A DNA stretch of 64,000 nucleotides from JAEZDP01 sp964430855 (GTDB lineage Bacteria; Acidobacteriota; Vicinamibacteria; Vicinamibacterales; Vicinamibacteraceae), in NCBI GenBank assembly GCA_964430855.1, contig CAYSHC010000001.1, positions 51,134 to 115,133 on the forward strand, given 5' to 3'. The notes beneath the pieces are model-generated. The model did not search any database. It saw nothing but the letters and a program-made list of their open reading frames with translations, and was not told the DNA's origin. Position numbers and translations under genes: made by a program. Each line of letters starts with the position of its first letter. Position 1 is the stretch's first letter. Below, piece by piece: positions 35,017-44,249 of this stretch.

Positions 35017-35898
35017 ATGCACCAACCGGTTCTGCTTGCGGAAGTCACAGCCCACCTGGCGCCCGCACGCGGGGGCCTGTTTGTGGACTGCACGCTCGGC
35101 GCCGGGGGCCATGCGAAGGCGCTGCTCGAGCACGGCGCGACGCGGCTCCTCGGCTGCGATCGCGACGCCGATGCCCTCGCGATCGCCCGCGAGACCCTGG
35201 CACCCTGGGCCGATCGGGTCGAGCTCGTGCACGCCGACTACCGCACGCTGCCGCAGCTGCTCGACGACCGCGGCATCCCCGTCGTGCAGGGCATCCTGGC
35301 CGACCTCGGCGTGTCGTCGATGCAGCTGGACACGCCGGAGCGCGGCTTCAGCTTCCGCGAGGACGCGCCGCTCGACATGCGGATGGACCGCAGCCGCGGC
35401 GAGACGGCCGCCGACCTGCTCGCGACCGCCGACGAGCGCGACATCGCCGACGCGATCTACCAGTACGGCGAGGAGCGGCACTCCCGGCGCATCGCGCGCG
35501 CCATCGTCGCGGCGCGCAGCGCCGGCCCCATTGCCACGACCGGCCAGCTCGCCACGATCGTGCGGCGCGCCATTCCGACGCGGGGCTGGCAGCGCATCGA
35601 CCCGGCGACGCGCACGTTCCAGGCGCTGCGCATCTGGGTGAACCGCGAACTCGAGGGCCTGGCCGACTTCCTGCGCGCCGCGGTGGCGCGGCTTGACGCC
35701 GGCGCCCGGCTCGCCATCATCGCGTTCCACTCGCTCGAGGATCGCATCGTCAAGCACACGTTCCGCGAGCTGGCCCAGGACCCGCTGCAGCGGCTGGGCC
35801 TCGTCACCCGTCGCCCGATCGTCGCCTCCGACGAGGAGGTGGCCCGCAACCCGCGTGCCCGCAGCGCCAGGCTGCGCGTGGCCGAGAGGCTGGCCTGA
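35017..35898 (+). CDS. rsmH: 16S rRNA (cytosine1402-N4)-methyltransferase
   Basis: Protein of 293 residues. MHQPVLLAEVTAHLAP opens the protein, and the SAM site is GLFVDCTLGAGGHAKALLE. DLGVSSMQLDTPERGFSFREDAPLDMRMD and the C-terminal AIIAFHSLEDRIVKHTF are diagnostic of RsmH (MraW). It methylates C1402 of 16S rRNA in the decoding centre. It follows mraZ by 7 bp. Confidence 0.97.
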   Translation: MHQPVLLAEVTAHLAPARGGLFVDCTLGAGGHAKALLEHGATRLLGCDRDADALAIARETLAPWADRVELVHADYRTLPQLLDDRGIPVVQGILADLGVSSMQLDTPERGFSFREDAPLDMRMDRSRGETAADLLATADERDIADAIYQYGEERHSRRIARAIVAARSAGPIATTGQLATIVRRAIPTRGWQRIDPATRTFQALRIWVNRELEGLADFLRAAVARLDAGARLAIIAFHSLEDRIVKHTFRELAQDPLQRLGLVTRRPIVASDEEVARNPRARSARLRVAERLA

Positions 35899-35899
35899 G

Positions 35900-36283
35900 A
35901 TGGAACGCGACTACGTCGTCCGCGCCCGGGTGAGGAACCAGGCGATCGTCCGCGAGGTGGACGAGCAGCGCCAGCGCGAGCTGTTCCGCCTCGTGTGGCT
36001 CGGCGCCGCGGTGCTCGTGTGCGTGCTGTTCACGGCGTGGCAGCACCACGTGCACTGGCGGCTCGAGGCCCGCCATGCTGCGCTGCAGGCGCAGCGCGCC
36101 GCGGCCCTCCAGGTGAACCGGCACCTGCAGCTCGAGCTCGCCTCGCTGTCGGCGCCGGATCGCATCGAGCACATCGCCGTCAACCAGCTCAGGATGCAGG
36201 TACCCGATCGCCGCACGGCGGTGGTCGTCGAACGCGTGTTGTCGGCGCCGTCACCGGCGCCATCTGTCGTCGCTGCTCGCTGA
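35900..36283 (+). CDS. ftsL: FtsL-like cell division protein
   Basis: Bitopic protein of 127 residues: a charged cytoplasmic N-terminus, one transmembrane helix (RLVWLGAAVLVCVLFTAWQ), and a periplasmic leucine/glutamine-rich coiled coil (ALQAQRAAALQVNRHLQLELASL) ending in DRIEHIAVNQLRM. Size and position between rsmH and ftsI identify it as FtsL, which is poorly conserved in sequence. It starts 1 bp after the rsmH stop. Confidence 0.8.
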   Translation: MERDYVVRARVRNQAIVREVDEQRQRELFRLVWLGAAVLVCVLFTAWQHHVHWRLEARHAALQAQRAAALQVNRHLQLELASLSAPDRIEHIAVNQLRMQVPDRRTAVVVERVLSAPSPAPSVVAAR

Positions 36284-36301
36284 GGGGCGTCGGGGGAGGA
36301 C

Positions 36302-38638
36302 GTGGCAGACCTGTTCAGGAGGCTCCGATCGGCGACGTCGTCGCTGAACAATCCGCGGCTCGTGCGCGAAGCGCAGGGCGCGGAGCCGGAGTCGTTCGAT
36401 CCGGACGCGTGGCGCGTGATGCTGCGCCGCCGGATCGTCGTGGCCGGCGTCGTGATCTCGCTGTGGGCGTGCGGGATCGTGGCGCGTCTCGTGTACCTGC
36501 AGGTCGTGCAGTACTCGGCGCTCATCGCGCAGGCCGAGAGCCAGCAGAGCCAGACCATCGAGATCAACGCGCGGCGCGGGCAGATCGTGGACCGCCATGG
36601 CCGCGTGCTCGCCTACAGCGTGGACGGCGACGTGATCTACGCGGTGCCGAGCGACGTCGCCGATCCGGCCGGCGTGGCCGCGAAGCTGTGCGCCGCGCTC
36701 GACGAGTGCGATGCGGCCGAGCAGGCGCGCATCGAGGACCGCCTGCACAGCCGCCGCGACAGGGCGCCGGTGCTCGGCAACATCCCGACGGAGGTGGCCA
36801 GGCGCGTCGAGGCGCTGAACCTGCCCGGCATCCGCGTCCACGTGGCGCCGGGCCGGTCGAGCGTGATCAGCGTCGTCACCCGCGAGCTGGGCGACGACAT
36901 CGAGGCGACGGCCGACGCGATCTGCGGCGCCCTCGACCGCTGCGACGAGGACACGCGCGAGACGCTCCTCAAGCGCCTCGCGGGCAAGCGCGACTTCGTC
37001 TACATCCGCAAGCGGGCGACGCCGGCCGAGGCCCAGCGCGTGGCCGCGCTCGGCCTCCAGTCGGTGGGCTTCCTGAAGGAGAGCCGTCGCTACTACCCGA
37101 ACCGCTCGCTCGCCGCGCCCCTGCTCGGCTTCGTGGACGCGCGCAACGTCGGCGTCGGCGGCCTGGAACTCGTGCACGACGACCTCGTGTCGGGCCGCCC
37201 CGGCGCGCTCATCGTGCAGTACGACGCCCAGCGGCGGGTCATCCAGACGCGCGTCAAGGACCAGCCCACCGCGGGCGCGAACCTCGAGCTGACGATCGAC
37301 AGCCGCCTCCAGTACATCGCCGAGCGCGAGCTGGAAGCCGCCGTCGAGGAGCACGGCGCCGAGGGCGGCACCGTCGTGATGATGGACCCGCACACCGGCG
37401 AGATCCTCGCCATGGTGAGCGTGCCCGACTTCAACCCGAACGACTCGAGCCGCGTCGACCGCCGCACGCGCGTGAACCGGGCGGTCGAGACGATCTACGA
37501 GCCGGGGTCCACCTTCAAGACGTTCACCGCGGCGGCCGCGCTCGAGGAGCGCGTGATCAGCCCGCGCGACACCGTGGACGCCACGATGCCGTGCCACTTC
37601 GGATCGGCCCGCCCGATCACCGACGTGAAGCAGGTGGGCGTCACGACGTTCGAGCGCGTGTTCGCCAAGTCGAGCAACTGCGGCATGGCGCGGGTTGCCG
37701 TCGGGCGCCTCGGGACCGAGCGCCTCGTGCGCTACGTCAACCGCTTTGGCTTCGGCGTGCGCGCGACGCACGACTTCCCCGCCGAGAGCGGCGGCATCGT
37801 GCACAGGCCCGCCAACCTGAAGGAGCACGACCTCGCACGGATGGCGATCGGCTACACGGTCGCGGTGACGCCGCTTCAGATGGTGGCGGCGATGAGTGCC
37901 GTCGCCAACGGCGGCGAGCTGCTCAAGCCGCGCATCGTGAGGGCCGTGACGAGCCGCGGCAGCCGCCGCGTGTTCGATCGCGAGGTGGTGCGGCGGGCGA
38001 TCTCGCCCGAGACGGCGGCGCGCCTGACGGCCCTGCTCGAGGAGGTGGTTGCCGACGGGACGGCCGGCGCCGCGCGCATCGAGGGCTACACGGTCGCCGG
38101 CAAGACCGGCACCGCGCGCAAGCTGAACGAGAACGGCCGCGGCTACCAGCAGTCCTACATGTCGTCGTTTGCGGGGTTCTTCCCGTCGCGCAATCCCGCC
38201 GTCGCGATCATCGTCGTCATCGACGCCCCCAGGCGGAAGGGCTACTACGGCGGCGTCGTCGCGGCCCCCGTCTTCAAGCGGATTGCCGAGGCCACGCTGC
38301 GCCACCTGGCCATCCCGCCGAACATCGACAGGCGTCCGCCGCTGATGGTCGCGCGCCACGACGAGACCCGGCCTGCCGTCACGGCAGTGCCTGTCGTCGA
38401 CCGGCGGCCGCGTGCCGCCGTCGTCAGTGCGGGCGCCGACGGGATGCCTGACCTGACCGGCCTGAGCGCCCGCGCGGCCGTCCGCGTGGCGGCCGAGCTC
38501 GGCCTCGAGGTGGAGCTCGAAGGCAACGGCTTCGTCGTCGCCCAGAGCATCGCGCCTGACGCCGACGTCGTCCCGGGCGAGACGTGCCGTCTGCGGCTGT
38601 CGCGGACGCCCCCGTCGCGGGCCGAGGAGGCGCAATGA
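36302..38638 (+). CDS. ftsI: Division-specific peptidoglycan transpeptidase FtsI (PBP3) with PASTA domain
   Basis: Protein of 778 residues with one N-terminal transmembrane helix (VVAGVVISLWACGIVARLVYLQVV). The transpeptidase has SxxK at Ser403-Thr-Phe-Lys406, SxN at Ser457-Ser-Asn459 and KTG at 601-603, so it should be active. The C-terminal 60 residues (MPDLTGLSARAAVRVAAELG, then ETCRLRLS) form a PASTA domain, a muropeptide-binding module common in Gram-positive division PBPs and present in some other phyla. The start is GTG 36302. The 3' end overlaps murE (ATGA). Confidence 0.93.
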   Translation: MADLFRRLRSATSSLNNPRLVREAQGAEPESFDPDAWRVMLRRRIVVAGVVISLWACGIVARLVYLQVVQYSALIAQAESQQSQTIEINARRGQIVDRHGRVLAYSVDGDVIYAVPSDVADPAGVAAKLCAALDECDAAEQARIEDRLHSRRDRAPVLGNIPTEVARRVEALNLPGIRVHVAPGRSSVISVVTRELGDDIEATADAICGALDRCDEDTRETLLKRLAGKRDFVYIRKRATPAEAQRVAALGLQSVGFLKESRRYYPNRSLAAPLLGFVDARNVGVGGLELVHDDLVSGRPGALIVQYDAQRRVIQTRVKDQPTAGANLELTIDSRLQYIAERELEAAVEEHGAEGGTVVMMDPHTGEILAMVSVPDFNPNDSSRVDRRTRVNRAVETIYEPGSTFKTFTAAAALEERVISPRDTVDATMPCHFGSARPITDVKQVGVTTFERVFAKSSNCGMARVAVGRLGTERLVRYVNRFGFGVRATHDFPAESGGIVHRPANLKEHDLARMAIGYTVAVTPLQMVAAMSAVANGGELLKPRIVRAVTSRGSRRVFDREVVRRAISPETAARLTALLEEVVADGTAGAARIEGYTVAGKTGTARKLNENGRGYQQSYMSSFAGFFPSRNPAVAIIVVIDAPRRKGYYGGVVAAPVFKRIAEATLRHLAIPPNIDRRPPLMVARHDETRPAVTAVPVVDRRPRAAVVSAGADGMPDLTGLSARAAVRVAAELGLEVELEGNGFVVAQSIAPDADVVPGETCRLRLSRTPPSRAEEAQ

Positions 38639-40179
38639 AGGCGCCGGTCCTGAGCGCGCTGCTGGCCCGTGTCGGTACGGCCCTGCCCCTCGATGTGTCG
38701 CGCCTGCCCGCCGAGGCGCTCGACGCGACGGTGACGGGCATCGCCTACGACTCGCGCAGCGTGACGCCCGGCCAGGTATTCGTCGCCCTGCAGGGCGCAC
38801 GAGACGACGGCACCCGCTATGCCGCCGATGCCGTCGCCCGCGGCGCGATCGCCGTCGTCGGGGCCCAGGTGCCGGAGGGCCTGCCCGCGATCGTCGTGCC
38901 CGACGGGCGCCGGGCGCTCGCCGCGCTCGCCGCCGAGTATTTCGGCCAGCCGGCCGAGCACCTCATCGTCGTCGGCGTGACGGGTACCAACGGCAAGACC
39001 ACCACGACCTACCTGCTGACATCGATCTTCGAGCGGGCTGGCCTCCCGTGCGGTCGCATCGGGACGGTCGGCTATCGCATCGGCGACGAGGATCGGCCCG
39101 CCCCCAGGACGACGCCGGAGGCGCCCGACCTCCAGCGGATGCTTCGCGAGATGGTGGACCGCGGCGCGGCCGCCTGCGCCATCGAGGTGTCGTCGCACGC
39201 GCTCGAGCTCGCGCGCGTGGACTGCGTTCGCTTTGCCGCCGCGGTCTTCACGAACCTGACGCGCGACCACCTCGACTTCCACGGCGACATGGAGGCGTAC
39301 TTCGCCGCGAAGCGGAAACTCTTCGAGGGGTTGCCCGCCCACGCGCCGGCCGCCATCAACCTGGACGACCCCCGTGGGGCGCGCCTCGTGGCGCTCGTCG
39401 GCACACCGGTGACCTTCGGCTTCGCTGCCAACGCCGACGTGCGGCCCTCCGACCTCTCGATGTCGCTCGACGGCATCGAGGGACGCATGGAATCGCCCGC
39501 GGGCAGCTTCCGGTTCAGGCTGGCGCTGCCGGGCCGGCCGAATGCCTACAACGCCCTCGGCGCCGCGGCCGTGGCCGTCGGCCTCCAGCTGCCCCTCCGG
39601 GCGATCGAGGAGGGGCTGGCCGACGTCCAGGCCGTGCCCGGGCGCTTCCAGCTCGTCTCCTCGGCCGCCGACGACGTGTCGGTGATTGTCGACTACGCGC
39701 ACACCGACGACGCGCTGAAGAACCTGCTCGAGACGACACGCTCGCTGACGCGCAACCGCGTGATCACGGTCTTCGGGTGCGGCGGGGATCGCGACGCCTC
39801 GAAGCGTCCGCTGATGGGCGCCGTGGCGGCGCGCCTCAGCGACCTCGTCGTCCTCACGTCGGACAACCCGCGCTCGGAAGACCCGCTGGCCATCATCGAG
39901 GACATCAAGCGCGGCTTCGTCCCGCCCGACGATCGTCCCCTGCGCAACCGTGGCGCGGCCCTGCCGCCCGTGCAGGCAACGCCATGGCTGGCCATCCCCG
40001 ACCGCGAGGAAGCCATCACGCGCGCGGTGGCGGAAGCCCACCCGGGCGACGTGGTCCTCGTCGCCGGCAAGGGGCACGAGACCACCCAGACCATCGGCAC
40101 GCGGACCGTGCCGTTCGACGACGTGGCTGTGGCGAAGGCAGCCCTGCTCAAGCGCCGCCAGGCGTCGGTGACGGGATGA
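38635..40179 (+). CDS. murE: UDP-MurNAc-L-Ala-D-Glu:meso-diaminopimelate ligase
   Basis: Mur ligase of 514 residues. The P-loop is TGTNGKTT (116-123). The C-terminal motif Asp410-Asn-Pro-Arg413 (SDNPRSEDPLAII) is the one that selects meso-diaminopimelate over lysine, so the wall is probably DAP type. AYDSRSVTPGQVFVALQG is the usual N-terminal uracil-binding region. ATG 38635 overlaps the ftsI stop; the 3' end overlaps murF in the same way. Confidence 0.96.
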   Translation: MKAPVLSALLARVGTALPLDVSRLPAEALDATVTGIAYDSRSVTPGQVFVALQGARDDGTRYAADAVARGAIAVVGAQVPEGLPAIVVPDGRRALAALAAEYFGQPAEHLIVVGVTGTNGKTTTTYLLTSIFERAGLPCGRIGTVGYRIGDEDRPAPRTTPEAPDLQRMLREMVDRGAAACAIEVSSHALELARVDCVRFAAAVFTNLTRDHLDFHGDMEAYFAAKRKLFEGLPAHAPAAINLDDPRGARLVALVGTPVTFGFAANADVRPSDLSMSLDGIEGRMESPAGSFRFRLALPGRPNAYNALGAAAVAVGLQLPLRAIEEGLADVQAVPGRFQLVSSAADDVSVIVDYAHTDDALKNLLETTRSLTRNRVITVFGCGGDRDASKRPLMGAVAARLSDLVVLTSDNPRSEDPLAIIEDIKRGFVPPDDRPLRNRGAALPPVQATPWLAIPDREEAITRAVAEAHPGDVVLVAGKGHETTQTIGTRTVPFDDVAVAKAALLKRRQASVTG

Positions 40180-41579
40180 GCAGCATGCCCTTCGTCCTGA
40201 CGGCGGCCGAGATGGCCGAGGCCTTCGGCGGCACGCTCGTCGCGGGCGCGCGCGAGACACCGCTGCCGACGGTGTCCATCGACACGCGCGCCCTCGCCCC
40301 CGGCGACCTCTTCGTCGCGCTGGTCGGGCCGCGTTTCGATGGCCATGCCTTCGTCGCCGACGCGCTGGCGCGCGGCGCCGCCGGCGTCGTCGTCGCCAGG
40401 CCCGACGCGGTGCCCGAGCAGGCAGGCACGCACGCCGTGGTCATCGCCGTGACCGACACGCTCGCGGGCATGCAGCAGGCGGCCACCGTCATCCGCCGTC
40501 GCTCCGGCACGCGCGTGGTCGCGATCACCGGCAGCGTCGGCAAGACCACGACGAAGGAAATTGCCGCGTCGCTGCTGCGCACGCGCTTCACGACGTTCAG
40601 GACCGAGGGGAACCTCAACAACCACATCGGCCTGCCCCTGACGCTCTTCGGCCTCCGCACGGCGCCCCAGGTGGCGGTGGTCGAACTGGGGATGAGCGCG
40701 GCGGGCGAGATTCGCCGGCTCGTGGAGATCGCCGAGCCCGACGTCAGGGTGTGGACCAACGTCGGCTCCGCGCATCTCGGCAACTTCACGTCGGTGGAGG
40801 CCATTGCCGAGGCGAAGGCCGAGATCCTGTCGCACGCGTCGGCCGAAACCGTGCTCGTCGCCAACGCCGACGACCCGCTCGTCATGCGTCACGCGGCGGG
40901 GTTTGCCGGGCGCAGGGTCACCTTCGGCGTCAGCGCCGCGGCCGACGTGCAGGTCCGCGACGTGCAACTGCGCGGCGTCTTCGGCGCGCGCGCCAGGCTC
41001 GTGGCGGGTCCACGCAGTGCCGCGTTCGAGACGACGCTCACCGGTGAGGGCAGCCTGTCCAACATCGCCGCCGCGTCGGCGGTCGCCCTCGAGCTCGGCG
41101 TTCCGTTCGATGACGTGGTTGGCGCCATCAGGGCGCTCGCGCCGCTGCCGGGCCGCGGGCGGGTGCACCGCGCGCCGGGCGGCTGGACGGTCATCGACGA
41201 CACCTACAACTCGAGCCCGGAGGCGCTCGAGCGTGCGCTGCGCACGCTGGCGGCGTCCGAGGGACGCCGCATCGCGCTGCTCGGCGAGATGCTCGAGCTC
41301 GGCCCGGCGGCGGTGTCGCTGCACGAGCGCTGCGGGCGGATGGCCGCGTCGGCGAATCTCGCCCGCCTGGTGACCGTCGGCGGGTCGGCTGCCGCCGCCC
41401 TCGGACGCGCCGCCAACGCCGCGGGCCTTGACGCCGATCGCGTGAGCCACGAGGCGACGAGCGACGCGCTTGCCAGCCGGGTGTCGAGCCTCGTGCAGCC
41501 CGGCGACGTCGTGCTCGTCAAGGGCTCCCGCGCGGTCGGGATGGATCGCGTCGTGCGCGCGCTGCTGGAGGAGGCCTGA
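40176..41579 (+). CDS. murF: UDP-MurNAc-tripeptide:D-Ala-D-Ala ligase
   Basis: Mur ligase of 467 residues adding D-Ala-D-Ala. The P-loop is GSVGKTT (119-125), followed by FRTEGNLNNHIGLPLTLF, which is typical of MurF. The C-terminal domain has VIDDTYNSSPEALERALRTL. ATG 40176 overlaps the murE stop (ATGA); a second ATG at 40185 is possible. No D-Ala-D-Ala ligase gene is present in this cluster. Confidence 0.95.
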   Translation: MSSMPFVLTAAEMAEAFGGTLVAGARETPLPTVSIDTRALAPGDLFVALVGPRFDGHAFVADALARGAAGVVVARPDAVPEQAGTHAVVIAVTDTLAGMQQAATVIRRRSGTRVVAITGSVGKTTTKEIAASLLRTRFTTFRTEGNLNNHIGLPLTLFGLRTAPQVAVVELGMSAAGEIRRLVEIAEPDVRVWTNVGSAHLGNFTSVEAIAEAKAEILSHASAETVLVANADDPLVMRHAAGFAGRRVTFGVSAAADVQVRDVQLRGVFGARARLVAGPRSAAFETTLTGEGSLSNIAAASAVALELGVPFDDVVGAIRALAPLPGRGRVHRAPGGWTVIDDTYNSSPEALERALRTLAASEGRRIALLGEMLELGPAAVSLHERCGRMAASANLARLVTVGGSAAAALGRAANAAGLDADRVSHEATSDALASRVSSLVQPGDVVLVKGSRAVGMDRVVRALLEEA

Positions 41580-42664
41580 TGCTCTATCACCTCCTCTTCC
41601 AGTTCCACGAGCAGGTGTCGCTCCTGAACGTGACGCGCTACATCACGTTCAGGACCGCGGCCGCCAGCATCACCGCGCTTGCCGTGAGCCTGCTGCTCGG
41701 CTCGTGGATGATCCGCAAGCTGCGCGAGTTCCAGATCGGCCAGGTCGTGCGGCACGAGGGCCCCGAGAGCCATCGGCCAAAGGCGGGCACGCCGACGATG
41801 GGCGGCCTGCTCATCCTCTCGGCCGCCATCGTCCCGACGCTGCTGTGGGCGGATCTCACCAATCCGTACGTGTGGATCGCCGTGCTCTCGACGACGGCGT
41901 TCGGCGCCATCGGCTTTGCCGACGACTACCTGAAGATCACGCGCCGCGACCACCACGGGCTGCGCCCGCGCTACAAGATGGGCGGCCAGATCCTCGTCGC
42001 GCTCGCCGTCGGCGTCTCGCTCATGGTGCTCGCGCAGCACGGGCTCTACAACACGCGGCTGATCTTCCCGTTCTTCAAGGACCTCATCCCCGACCTCGGC
42101 TGGATGTACGTGCCGTTTGCCGTGCTCGTGCTGGTCGGGGCCTCCAACGCGGTGAACCTCACCGACGGGCTCGACGGCCTGGCCATCAGCTGCTTCGCCG
42201 TCGCCGCGGCCACCTTCACGGCGCTGTCGTACGTCACCGGCCACCGCGTGCTGGCCGAGTACCTGCTGCTCGTGCGGTTCCCGCCGGCGGCGGAGCTGAC
42301 GATCTTCTGCGGTGCCCTCGTCGGCGCCAGCCTCGGCTTCCTCTGGTTCAACTCGTATCCCGCCGAGGTGTTCATGGGCGACGTCGGCTCGCTCGCCCTC
42401 GGCGGCGCGCTCGGCACGGTGGCCATCCTGATCAAGCAGGAGCTGCTGCTGGTCGTCGTGGGCGGCGTGTTCGTCCTGGAGGCGGCCTCCGTCATCCTCC
42501 AGGTCGGCTCCTTCAAGTTGAGGGGACAGCGCATCTTCAGGATGGCGCCCCTGCACCACCACTTCGAGCTCGTCGGCTGGAGCGAGCCGAAGGTGATCAC
42601 CAGGTTCCTCATCATCGCGATCGTGTGTGCGCTGTTCAGCCTCACGACGCTGAAGCTGCGATGA
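41579..42664 (+). CDS. mraY: Phospho-MurNAc-pentapeptide transferase (lipid I synthase)
   Basis: Membrane enzyme of 361 residues with about ten transmembrane helices that joins MurNAc-pentapeptide to undecaprenyl phosphate. Active-site segments are KAGTPTMGGLLIL, IGFADDYLKITRRD (Asp pair), ASNAVNLTDGLDGLA and YPAEVFMGDVGSLALGG. The MAPLHHHFEL loop near the C-terminus is also diagnostic. Its start overlaps the murF stop by one base (TGATG). Confidence 0.97.
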   Translation: MLYHLLFQFHEQVSLLNVTRYITFRTAAASITALAVSLLLGSWMIRKLREFQIGQVVRHEGPESHRPKAGTPTMGGLLILSAAIVPTLLWADLTNPYVWIAVLSTTAFGAIGFADDYLKITRRDHHGLRPRYKMGGQILVALAVGVSLMVLAQHGLYNTRLIFPFFKDLIPDLGWMYVPFAVLVLVGASNAVNLTDGLDGLAISCFAVAAATFTALSYVTGHRVLAEYLLLVRFPPAAELTIFCGALVGASLGFLWFNSYPAEVFMGDVGSLALGGALGTVAILIKQELLLVVVGGVFVLEAASVILQVGSFKLRGQRIFRMAPLHHHFELVGWSEPKVITRFLIIAIVCALFSLTTLKLR

Positions 42665-44066
42665 CACGCGACGCGATGGACCTCGATCGGCGGCATGTGG
42701 TGGTGCTCGGCGCCGGGCGCAGTGGCGTGGCGGCCAGCGAGCTGCTCGTGTCGCGCGCGGCGCGCGTGACGCTCGTGGACGAGCAGCCCGGGATCCGCGA
42801 GGCGGACGCGCTGCGGGCGAAGGGCATCGAGGTGATCACCGGCGCGATGTCACCGGACGTCGTCGGCGGTGCCGATCTCGTCGTGGTGAGTCCCGGCGTG
42901 CCGGTGGAGCATCCCGCCGTGGCCGCGGCGATCGCGCGGGGCATCGCGGTGATGGGCGAGCTCGAGCTGGCCTGGCGGCACCTCGCCGGCCGCGTGATCG
43001 CCATCACCGGCTCGAAGGGCAAGTCAACGACGACGACGCTCCTCGGGCGGATGTTGAAGGCGGCAGGGCTCGACGTGCAGGTGGGCGGCAACATCGGCGT
43101 CGCGCTCAGCGGGCAGGTGGCGCAGAGCCGGCCCGAGACCTGGCACGTCGTCGAGACGAGCAGCTTCCAGCTCGAGACGGCCGACGCGTTCCGCCCCGAG
43201 ATCGCGGTGTGGCTCAACTTCTCGCCCGACCATCTCGACCGCCACCGGACGATCGAGCGGTACGCCGCCGCCAAGGCGCGCGTGTTCCGGTGGCAGCAGC
43301 CCGACGACTGGGCCGTGGTCGACGTGGACGACGCGACGGGGATGGCCGCCGCGCGCGGCGGCCGGGCGCGGCTGCGCGAGTTCGGGCGTGCCGCGGCGGT
43401 CACCGACGGCGTGANNNNNNNNNNACGCACGTCGGCGGCGTGATCGTCAGGCGCGCACCGGGACGCGACGACGTGCCGCTGGTGCCGGTGTCGGCCGTCG
43501 AGCTGACGGGCGACCACATGCTGACCAACGTGCTCGCCGCGTGCGCGGTCGCGGACCTGGTCGGCGTCGCGCCCGACGCCATGCGCGAGGCGCTCGCGGG
43601 CTTCCGGGGCCTGGAGCACGCGCTCGAGTACGTCGGCGAGGTGGACGGCGTGCGGGTGTTCAACGACTCGAAGGCAACCAATGTCGCCGCCGCGCTCAAG
43701 GGCATCGAGGCGTTCGACGCGCGCGTGGTGGCCATCGTCGGCGGCGTCTACAAGGGCGGCGACTTCGGCCTGCTTGCCGAGGCGCTCGCGCGGCGCCACG
43801 GCAGCGCCGTGCTCATCGGCGAGGCCGCGGGGCGCATCGAGACAGCCTTTGCCGGTCGCGTGCCGGTGGCGCACGCCGCCTCGATGGAGGAGGCGGTGCG
43901 GCTCGGGTTCGACCAGGCGCGTCCGGGTGACGTGCTCCTGCTGGCGCCTGCGTGCTCGAGCTTCGACATGTTCCGCGACTACGCCGAGCGTGGTCGTTCG
44001 TTCAAGGCCGCGGTCGCCTCGCGACGCGGCCGCGGTGAAGGGGGCGCGGGTTCGGATGAACAGTGA
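42661..44066 (+). CDS. murD: UDP-MurNAc-L-alanine:D-glutamate ligase, interrupted by an assembly gap
   Basis: The left part (42661-43414) reads in one frame with P-loop GSKGKST (117-123) and NFSPDHLDRHRTIERYAAAKARVF. After ten N at 43415-43424 the right part continues in another frame with LTGDHMLTNVLAACAVADLVG, VRVFNDSKATNVAAALKGIEAF and LLLAPACSSFDMFRDYAERG. The frame change is explained by a gap of unknown true length; the real missing length should be 2 modulo 3. The missing residues lie before the Mur-ligase C-terminal domain. ATG 42661 overlaps the mraY stop. The stop codon lies inside an inverted-repeat arm. Confidence 0.92.
43415..43424. other. Assembly gap (10 N)
   Basis: A run of exactly ten unknown bases within murD. 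A round number of N is typical of a scaffolding placeholder rather than a measured distance. Flanking protein sequence joins well on both sides, so little is missing. Confidence 0.95.
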
Positions 44067-44183
44067 ACAGTCATCAGCCGGTTCGACGCGGTCAAGAGCC
44101 GTCCGCTGGGAACGCAGGCTGCCCCGGCTTGCGAGGTCGGTGTCTTGGCCCGTCGGCCTGCTGATGACTGTTGGCTGTTCATC
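44055..44183. repeat. 24-bp inverted repeat flanking an 81-bp centre
   Basis: Left arm 44055-44078 and right arm 44160-44183 are reverse complements at 22 of 24 positions (GATGAACAG, two mismatches, then AACAGTCATCAGC). The murD stop codon (44064-44066) lies in the left arm. The element fills most of the only long spacer (183 bp) in the division cluster. No open frame of interest lies between the arms. Confidence 0.75.
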
Positions 44184-44249
44184 CATCATCCCGCACCTGG
44201 ACGTTTCGGGTGAAGGTGCCGGCAGCTTTAGAGGACGGAACGGAGCGGC

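Noticed and set aside
36251..38800. An 849-codon minus-strand frame opposite ftsI
   Set aside because: Antisense to ftsI, whose active-site motifs are intact. No signal peptide, motif or ribosome site supports the reverse frame.
43400..43430. Apparent frameshift or pseudogene in murD
   Set aside because: The shift coincides exactly with ten N. Both flanks are intact MurD sequence, so an assembly gap is the simpler explanation.
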